A stretch of DNA of 64,000 bases from Porphyra umbilicalis (taxonomy: Eukaryota > Rhodophyta > Bangiophyceae > Bangiales > Bangiaceae): contig KV918915.1 of NCBI GenBank assembly GCA_002049455.2, positions 62,001-126,000 on the forward strand, in the 5' to 3' direction. Both the position numbers and the translations under genes were made by a program. The notes beneath the pieces were generated by a model, which made no database searches, was not told the origin of the DNA, and worked only from the letters and a program-made list of their open reading frames with translations. This document shows, one piece after another, positions 56,186-64,000 of this stretch. Position 1 is the first letter of the stretch. Every line of letters starts with the position of its first letter.

Positions 56186-58774
56186 TCAATAATCAAAGAA
56201 CAACTCCTCTCCAGCACACAGCGGCGCCTTGGCAAACAGCCCGACTCTAATCTCGCCACACACGCTCAACAGCTTCGCCTCGACGTTGGAATGCTCCGTT
56301 GTGCGGTGGTTCATGAATTTCATTCAGTTGCGAACCCGTGTAGCGTCTATGTTCACCGTCTTGGTGATGGAGTACAGAACGCTCACCCCGTTGGCGTCAT
56401 ACACGCGCACATAGAAGACAACGACTGCCGCTGCCAGACGTCATCGACTCGTGCGATTTCCACATCCTCCGCATGAGTGGTTGGAGGCCGAGGAGCATCG
56501 GCGTCGCCCTTCGCCGAGGAGGGACCAGCTACAACGGCCTCACCATCGCCAACAGAAGCGCCGACAGCGTTGCTAAAAGCGGGTGACGCAGTCCCGCCCG
56601 CAGTGGCGCGCCTGGTGCCACGCACGAAACGCCCGGCGACGTCGCCATCGCGTTGGGCAACAGCAACGCTTTTAGCCACAAGAGTGGAAACCGGCGGGCG
56701 GCCGCGGCACCCTGCATTTGGCCCAACGTCTGTTCGCCGCGCGTCGGCGACGGCCGAGCCACCACGTAACTCGACAGTCGGTCCAACATGCAGACACGTC
56801 GCCTCCGCCCAGTCGAAGCAAGCCGAGATCCGTGCGCCTGCGCCGGCGCGTGGGACAACTGGGGCGACTGCCGAGTCGCCCGAAGCGCGGCGGGGAGACC
56901 ACTCTAGCCCGTCCGCGTCCGCACCGTCGGCGCCACGAGGAAGCCCAACCGGGCGAGGGGGAAGCGGCTCAGCCAGCGGGTCGCCGTCACGTGCGTCGTG
57001 CAGCCGACAAGCATACCGCAGACAGACACGGCACAGGAGAATACTCAAATGTCCCCTTTGCGGCAGCTGGAGTTAGCCCGCCACCGCTATAGCGGGTCCG
57101 GCAACACTGGCGCCGGTTGGCGCCGCGTGGCCAGCACCGAGCAGAGTGCCGACAGACGGCAGGTGCGCGGCAGCATCAGCGCCGCCATGAGCTCGAACGA
57201 CAGTGCGTAGCATCCGAACAGCAGCGGCGTCGTTGCGCATCGCGTCGCTCCCCGTGTGCGACTGCCGAACTAGCTCGGCTTGCCGCAGAGCTCACACACG
57301 ACTCAAATGAGGGAGGCGAGCGGCTGCGACGTCGGCCGCTGACGCCGCAGCCGCAGATGTGGAGGCCCCGAAGGCGACTGGTGCGTCTTGCACTCGGGGC
57401 TCGGGGGGCGCCGCTCCCGCGGCTTGAAAACGCAGAACCAGCCTCACGGCCGCCCTGCTCCCGTACAGCGCCGCTAGCGAGCACCACTGCGAGGCTGCCG
57501 CCACCCGTCAACTGCTCCAGAGCGGCTTGGCGGGTGGCCTGCGCCTCGCGCTCTGACGCGGCGCGGCGGTGGTCGTCCCCCCTCCGCTGGACGAGCTTAA
57601 CCACGTGCGTCATGTGAGGCAGCGTCTCCCCCAGCACCTCGGTCAAAGTGTGCACCACCGCCGGCGAGTCACCAAGCGCTTGAACAACTGCGTACACGCC
57701 AGCGCGCTGCGCCATTCGGACGGTCCGCTCTCCAAGCGAATGGTATCGATTTTCGAGGTGGGTAGGCTCATCGTCTGACGCGTCACTGCCGTCACTGTTG
57801 CAGTCGGAGGCCGTCCACCCGTTCTTGCGCATGATGGTCGCCGCCGCAGCATGCTCGTCGTCGGTGTCTCCGAGGTAAGGAGTGTGCTTGAAGGAGGCAA
57901 CGCCCTCGACCCGTCGCCACGACCGCCACATCGACGTTTACGCTGACGCCGTCGGGAGACGCTCAACCGCGGGCAGTATCACAACTGGCACCGCCCGCTC
58001 TGGGGCGTCAGGTGCGGGAGTGGTCGCCCCGCTTGTCGACCAAGAAGCAACACGAGCAGCATCAGCGGTGTCAATGCCACCAGCTTCACGCGCGGCAGCA
58101 GCAGAGCCGAGGCCGTGTGCGGTAGGAAGGGTAGGAGGCGACGAGCGAGACAGTTGGGGGACGCCGTGGCAACCCGCTCTCACACCGCGCGGGACAAGCG
58201 GCGAGGCTCGTGACACTCGCATGAACTCTAATATCGTTCGCTGCCTCTTGCGGGGGGGGTTGCTCTGCCTGGCATCCAGCTCCACGACGGCTGCTCCAAC
58301 CACTCCATCGTTCCCAGCAGGACATACCCCGCCAGCAGTGCCACTACACCAGTTGCCACGGCCACTCGGGCAGCCTCGTGACACTCCTTTCGCCTCCACC
58401 AGCAATATGTCGCCATCGCGAAGAACGACCGAGGCGTCCGACCTCACATCACACGGATCAATCGCAGCTTCAATGGGTGCCGGGCGGACGTCGGCGCCCG
58501 CGCCCGACGCCGCCACATACCGTGCACGCCTCAATACCTTTTGACGGTTCACAAAAATAGCAATACGAAATTCCGCGCTGCGGCGCTGACGCGCGCGGCG
58601 CCCTGCTCGCCCGTACAGACGATAAGCAACACGATGGATGCTGCGTGCATCGCCGGCGATAGCAGCAACGCGCTCAGGTTCTTCAGCGTCCGAGTCCACA
58701 TCAGACAGGGCTCCTACCGCGTTTGGCCACTCGTCCACGAATGCCTCGTCAGAGCCACGACGCGCTGCATCCAT
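56186..58774 (-). pseudogene. Decayed Enhancer-of-zeste (E(z)/EZH-type) gene
   Basis: E(z) is the H3K27 methyltransferase of Polycomb complex PRC2. From the ATG at 58774 the relic shows, in order: FVNRQKVLRRA near 58540 (compare SSNRQKILER in EZH2); FKHTPYLGDTD near 57875 (compare LHNIPYMGDE); LCRVCLRYACRLHDA near 57000 (compare FCRRCFKYDCFLHP); and the SET C-terminal half at 56466-56186, with VNIDATRVRN, MKFMNH and GEIRVGLFAKAPLCAGEELF followed by FDY. Segments lie in different frames, with shifts near 57935, 57500 and 57150, some possibly unrecognised introns. The cysteine-rich CXC domain and the first half of SET are absent. TGA codons occur at 56324-56326 and 56186-56188, each where relatives carry Lys/Arg or Arg. 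Identity is strong from four ordered motifs; function as a methyltransferase is unlikely. Confidence 0.8.
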
Positions 58775-58849
58775 CGTGCGGACCCCAGAAAACCACGAGG
58801 CAGCGACTAATGGCACGTACTCGCGACCGCTGACGGCTAACAACGACCG

Positions 58850-59366
58850 ACAATGATGGCACGCCGATCAAAGCACGCCCGCTTGCTCGAGGTGCTTCGG
58901 AACTAACACAGCAGCGGGGTGTCTGGTGCTTCTACTCAGATCAGACCAATCAGAATGTGACATGAGACATGAGCGGCGTATTTGCGACCTCAAATCCGAT
59001 ATTTGTCCCATTCACATTGATCAATCGTGCATTCAATTTGGGCCCTCCGGACGCATCCGTCCAAGACGCAATCACCGCGCCTCTTGCACTGCTCGAAGCC
59101 AATTTCGTTCCACTTGGTCCGGCCCGACGCCCAACTCCGGCCGTCACGCCTCTGACTGAACGCCAGTGGCGTTCACTGCCGCTGGCACCGTTGTCGTTTG
59201 CAGGCCGTCACTGCCCAATCATCACCCCCTCCGGACGCCCGGCCATCCACACAACCCCATAACCGCGAAAGCCACACCCTGTCGACGACAGCAACACCTT
59301 CGTGTTACGAACTTCCGCCCATCTCGACAGCCGCCACACGCCCGCCTCGCCCGACAACCAGCGCGA
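58850..59366. other. Intergenic region, no gene recognised
   Basis: Balanced composition upstream of the E(z) relic. No motif seen. Confidence 0.45.
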
Positions 59367-59830
59367 CGCGCTCCCTGTTCCGCGTCCGCAGCGGCAACGC
59401 CATCACGCGGAACGTCGCAACCTGCATCTGTACCACCTGCACGACGGTCGTGACGCCCGAAGCAGTCGCCAACGACGGGACGTGCACCAACTGGCTCGTC
59501 GTTTCAACGACGTACACAACTGCCGCCACGACCAACGGCTTGCGCGAAGCGCTCCTTCCTCCGCGTCGGCACGAGCAACGCCGCGACCAACAGCTCGCGC
59601 TACGCGCTCCCTGCTCCGCGTCGGCGCCGGCGACGCCACAACCAACCGCTTGCGCGGCGCGCTCCCTGCTCTGCGTTGGCACCTGCAACGCCGTCACGCG
59701 CAATGTCCCCACCTGCATCTGCACCAACTGCGCAACGGTCGTGATACCCGACGCCGTGTCCGACGACGGGACGTGCACCAACTGGCTCGTCGATTCAACG
59801 ACGTATGCAACAGCGGACACGACCAGGCGG
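59367..59830. repeat. 291-bp duplication with 55-bp subrepeats
   Basis: GGGACGTGCACCAACTGGCT recurs at about 59478 and 59769, 291 bases (97 codons) apart, with about 110 bases of similarity upstream. Between the copies, CTCC(C/T)T-initiated units recur at 59552, 59607 and 59662, every 55 bases. On the plus strand the duplicated part reads as a Cys/Thr-rich peptide (CICT.C, DGTCTNWLV), and many differences fall at third positions of that frame. The minus strand is open too. A gene here is possible but unproven. Confidence 0.7.
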
Positions 59831-61010
59831 ATGACCCGCCCGCCGCCGCGGCTGCCGCAAGTGAGGGGGTGGGACGGGATGGCGAAGGTGTTGCTGCGGC
59901 TGCCGGGCGGGGCGAATACGACCAGGCGGAGGCGGCTAGAGCACCACCCGCCGGCGGTCGGCGCTGGCGGCGAGCGCGCGCGTCGTCCACGGCGCACGTG
60001 GGCCCGGCACCGGTGGGCAACGAGGCCCATTCAGATGGCTCTGGGTGCGGGGCGGGAGGCGCACACCAACCACGCAGTGCAGCTGGTGGCTGAATCCACC
60101 TCCAGCCCCGTTTTTCCCAAAATGGCTCAAACAAGAACTTGCACGACCCCTGGTAAGCACCTGTACGAGGCTTTTTTTTTCCAAACACATGTTGAGGCGT
60201 GCATACGTTGCAAGACTTCATACGTAGTCCGCGGCCACGTCAGCGCGGCCGGACGCGCCAGCGCAGGTACTGGTATCCGTGGGTGGAAGGGCGGTAGCTG
60301 CATGGGGGGAACCGCACTGCACTGCACGTTCCGACCTGGGGCCCATGACTTCCGACCACCGTCGCGGGCACCGTATTCTGACGCCTGTGCATCTTCCTGT
60401 CCATCGCTGGGCCGGTGCTCGATGGACCGCGAGGCGGCAGCCGACGAGCTCGACCTGACTGTGTTGCTGAAGTCTCGAGCGCATCTCGACGTCCGCCGCA
60501 CCCTGCTGGCCGTACGTCAGGGCCGTGTACCCAAGCGCGCAGAAGGCTCCCGGCCAGGTCGCCGACCTAACCGGCCGCGAGATTTCGACCTCGGTGCACG
60601 TGCCACAAAGGAGTCCCCTACACACATATGCCTTTGACTCCTTCGGAGCTTCTGTCTGAAAGAAGGGCAATGGAAACCACGGTACAACGTTGAAGGAAAA
60701 AAATTGGGAGTGGAAAAAATAATCATGATGTTCTTCTACGCGGCGGTCATTGAAGCAGCAGCACAAGCTGCTCATCGTAGCAGCACAAGTCCGAAAAAGG
60801 AAGCATTATCACACACACTACTGGCACTGTACAAGCAGAGAGTTAATCATTCAAGTTTGCCACGTACGTGGCCATCGCAAAGACAACAACGCCACTGGTG
60901 TGGCGTTGTCGTGCGCCCGTCTGTCCTTTGTTCTTGGCCAATATGTCATGGCCTTTCAGTCATTGTTCTTCTTCATCAGCACTTTCCTCGTCGTAGTCAG
61001 TCTCCGTATC
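59831..61010. other. Intergenic region, no gene recognised
   Basis: A GC-rich start (59831-60070) and then balanced sequence with A-runs near 60690-60730. No domain is recognised in any frame. Confidence 0.45.
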
Positions 61011-61013
61011 CCA

Positions 61014-62439
61014 CTACATGCAGTCGACGATGCGCGCGTCGAGGTTGATGCCGCCACGATGAGCCATGTCCTCGAAGCGCCGTCGCTTGGAAAAGAGAGA
61101 GGCGCGGCCAAGACTCATGGCCCCAGGGTGATGGGGTGGCAGCGTCGAACGGGAGTAACTGACGCCCTGAGGCGTGACGCGGGAGGAGCTACCAAGCTCG
61201 TGTCTACCAGAGTTGTCTGTCACTGCCGGGCCCGCGTGCGTGTCTTGGGTGTCGCCTGTCGCCTCCTCCTTGTCCGCACCGTCGCTCAGGCCACTGTCGC
61301 CAGACGGTTGGGATGCTATATGCGCCGCGGCCGCCGTGGCAGCCTCCTCAATCGAGCTGGCTGGTGCCGGCCCAGTTGCTGACGGCAGGGGGGGACGGCG
61401 TACGTTGCGCAGAAGAAGCCGCATACTCTTCTGCATGCGCAGAGCCAGGAGGAGTGAAGGCATTGGCTGCGTCCGCGTTAGACACCGACTCCTCTTCTGA
61501 GGATGAAGACCATCCACCTCGGCGCGCTCCCTGCAGTCAATTGCCGCGGCAACGCGCGTGTACAAGACCAGAACCTCGTCCATTGACATGGGCACGGGCA
61601 CATCTGCCGCCACGGCCGCTCCCACGTCCACGCCCGCGGTTTCCGGCGCGCATACCACTACGCCGACCGCCGCGGGCAGCGCCTCGGCGACATGGTGGAA
61701 AGGCGGCCGCCATTGCGGCAGCGGCCACGTCCAACTGGTCCTGCATGTGAGCTTCCTCTTGTGCGTCTGGCACGATGACATTGGCCGTGGCCTGGCTATT
61801 TGTGTCCTCTTGTAGGCGACGGCGCATCTCTCGCTGCCACCAAAGGCGCCCTTGCGACAAGTACGTCGCCATGGTTGTCGACCTAAAGGCGATGGTGGCA
61901 CGCTGCGCAGCCGACCGGGCAATCGAGTTGAGCGCCGCCATGTTGGTAATCGACTGGCGTTTCAGCGTCACCTCCATGCTGGCGGACGCCATGCCGCGGC
62001 ACAGAACCTCGCGCTCGTCTGGCATCCATAATACGCCGCGGGTACCCTCCCCGCCATTGTTCTCGGAAGGCGGGGTACCCCGGTGCGGTTCCTCCTCGGC
62101 CTGGCCGGAACCGTCATTGCCGGACGGCGCGGCAGCCGAACGTCCTGCCGCTGAGCTTAGCCGGAGAGGCGAGCTGCTCCCAGAAGTCGGGTCCTCCAAT
62201 CCTTCGTCCAGGAGGTTATCGCGGTGAGGAGGCGGGGTGGGTGGATGGTTGCGATTGGCGGTCGGGCCGTGGTCATCGCTGGAAGCGGGGGGGTGGTTGC
62301 GGTCTGGGCCGGGAGGGTGGTCGTCGGAGGTGCCTTAGTCGCCCATGTTCTGGCCGCCATGGTGTTGGTGTTGCATTGGCTGATATTCTTGCGTTTGTTG
62401 CGGCAAGGGAGCCATGGGGACAATCTCATCAATGTCCAT
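61014..62439 (-). CDS. Unrecognised gene, probably multi-exon
   Basis: An ATG at 62439 begins MDIDEIVPMAPLPQQTQEYQ. An in-frame TAA at 62335-62337 follows, then the same frame runs on through an acidic, Ser/Pro-rich stretch. It reaches an ordinary-looking helical region near 61830-62000 (TLKRQSITNMAALNSIARSA, then YLSQGRLWWQREMRRRLQED). Near 61750 the protein-like signal changes frame. Further stretches follow: VPMSMDEVLVLYTRVAAAID near 61570, an acidic SSSSEEES near 61500, and a C-terminal piece SLFSKRRRFEDMAHRGGINL ending at 61014. Frame changes suggest short introns, and the TAA could lie beside a CTAAG acceptor. No domain was recognised and no function is proposed. Confidence 0.45.
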
Positions 62440-62617
62440 GTTCTGCGGCCTTGGTTTTGAGCATCGTACGCGATGTTGATGAACGATTAAGGAGCCGAAG
62501 GACACGAGGTTGCGCTTGGGGAAGACGGAAACAGCGGAAGGAAGGACAGCCGTGAGCACGGCCGAAGTCAAACGAGGGAAGGCTAAGAACGACGGCGGGG
62601 TGGCAGCGGCCCCAAAG

Positions 62618-63725
62618 TCACAGGCTCCCACCACTCGGGAGGCTGGTGTTTGCTCGCGTCCACTCACCGCAATCCGCGCACACCGTCAGCATCAGGCTAC
62701 GTTGGCACTTGAATCCACCGCGGCGGCACCTTGGCCTCAGCGGCCTCGCGCCGCTCGTTCTCGAGGCGCACGTAGACCTCCCGATTCTCGTGGTGGACCC
62801 AGCCGATCTTGTCAGGGGGAGGCTCCACAATGGACGGCGACGCTTACGGACAAGTGCACCACGGTGGGCGGGTAGGAAGGTCAGTTCTGACAGTAACGGC
62901 GAGGCGGCACACATAACACACGCGCCGATGCGCCCGCCGCTCCGCCGTACGGCTCAAGTATCTACGGAAGCTACCAATCCAGCGCTACCTCCAGCCCGGA
63001 TGTGCGGAGGACCGGCGCGCCCAACGGCACGCGGACGTCTCAGGGAAAATCCAAACGCTCCTCGTCTCAGCGCGCTTGCACTCAGTGCAATTGCTTCGCA
63101 GGCCCCGCTGCAGCTAGGCCTTCGAAATAGGCCGAGCAGGGGGGCTATGAGCCGTCTGCGGTGTGTATGCGATGGTGCTGCGCTGGCCACTAGTCCCGTC
63201 TGGCCCCGTCGGCCCCGCTTGAGGGCCGGAAGTGGGAGGTGTAGATGTCTCTGGTATCGAGTCGCCTGGTGACGAGGGCGACGAGGTAGTTAGCAGCATG
63301 TGCGAAGGGATGCTCGAAGGCGTTGATGTAGAGCTCGCAGGCGGTGCAGACGACGTCTTGGCCGGCGCCGTCGATGAAGCAGTGACAGGCGGTGTGGGCA
63401 AGGTGTGCGAGGGTTGTGCGAGTGAGGAAGGCGAGCCCTCCATGGCAGTGATGGAAGGTACATGTGTGCCCCGACACGCCCCGTGTCGCTCGCTCGCTGG
63501 ATGAAAGTGTTGATGGAGGGGTCGGAAAAAGTTCACGTTGGTGGCAACCTGGCTGCCACGCGGTCCGAGAAACTCGTCGACGGAGCTGGCGCCTGAGGGG
63601 CAGCCACGATCGTCGGAATTGCCGAACGCGAAGTGATGGCAGCAAAAGTGAGAATAGGGCGGGACGGGGAGTGTGGGATAGAGCGGTCGCAATGCCGAAG
63701 GCGATTGCAGCGCGGGAGCGGCCAT
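62618..63725 (-). CDS. Possible upstream exons of the unrecognised gene
   Basis: Near 62720-62835 the minus strand reads a convincing charged segment (PPPDKIGWVHHENREVYVRL and then ENERREAAEAKVPPRWIQV), bounded by stops on both sides, which would suit an internal exon. Further upstream, 63114-63725 is open as a Ser/Thr/Pro-rich frame and, overlapping, as a frame with Cys/His clusters (CTFHHCHGG...HLAHTACHC). Only one can be real and I cannot choose. All would lie upstream of the gene at 61014-62439 on the same strand. Confidence 0.3.
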
Positions 63726-64000
63726 GCACGCACATAACCCAGCACTTGGCCCACCAGGCCCAGAGGGGTCGCGCCGCGCCCATCCGTCTTTCTAGCTGCG
63801 CGGAGGGCCCCGGGACTCAGAAAGCGCGGCCAAAGGCACCTTTCTGACGGGCCCAGGTAACTGTCAGTTCTGCAAGAGGGAGCCGTTTCTGCAAGTCGGG
63901 AGACTCACGCCGCAGCTTGCGCCAAACCTTGAGTCAGAGGGCCCGCAAAAAGAAGCCTTTCTGACCATTAAAATTGGCCTGATGCTGCCGCGGAGAGCCC
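63726..64000. other. Window end, no gene recognised
   Basis: It contains two similar short segments (CTTTCTGACGGGCC near 63840 and CCTTTCTGACC near 63957, each preceded by GGGCCC/GCCCGC-type sequence), perhaps a degenerate repeat about 115 bases apart. Nothing else seen. Confidence 0.3.

Noticed and set aside
1-64000. Bacterial or organellar origin
   Set aside because: UTP10, an E(z) relic, LTR retrotransposons, hAT elements and a spliceosomal intron all indicate nuclear eukaryotic DNA.

Overview
This window looks like nuclear DNA of a GC-rich eukaryote with very short introns. A bangiophyte red alga such as Porphyra/Pyropia fits best by feel, but another GC-rich alga or protist cannot be excluded. 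Coding blocks are extremely GC-rich, with alanine- and glycine-rich proteins and reading frames open on both strands. The DNA between them is closer to balanced composition and crowded with transposable elements and tandem arrays. Nothing looks bacterial. No tRNA, rRNA or CRISPR array was recognised.

Layout. 1-5 kb: an hAT-like MITE, a Ty1/copia pol relic with a probable LTR, and an opposing retrotransposon Gag ORF. 5-7.2 kb: no gene. 7.4-16.4 kb: a degenerate GC-rich fragment, then a minus-strand Ty3/gypsy relic interrupted by a second copy of the MITE. 17.4-19.1 kb: a TIR-flanked element with GC-rich cargo. 22.6-24.5 kb: a non-autonomous hAT element with a perfect 8-bp target duplication, beside a truncated BED/DUF659 hAT transposase. 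26.2-34.3 kb: the one clear intact-looking host gene, UTP10/HEATR1 (U3 snoRNP, small-subunit processome), minus strand, with a 59-nt intron. 35.7-37.5 kb: a third, internally deleted copia relic.

38-64 kb: an orphan 248-aa ORF, then the most unusual part. Two same-orientation arrays of an exact 115-bp unit (with a 91-bp variant) flank about 3.2 kb that holds a two-zinc-finger ORF. Further on, a 149-bp array abuts an IS630/Tc1-like transposase and lies next to a decayed Enhancer-of-zeste (PRC2 methyltransferase) gene. The last 3 kb probably belong to an unrecognised multi-exon minus-strand gene.

The genes do not form a pathway. UTP10 is housekeeping ribosome biogenesis, the E(z) relic is decayed chromatin machinery, and most of the rest is mobile DNA. 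The arrays at 44-55 kb are the best candidate for something undescribed.
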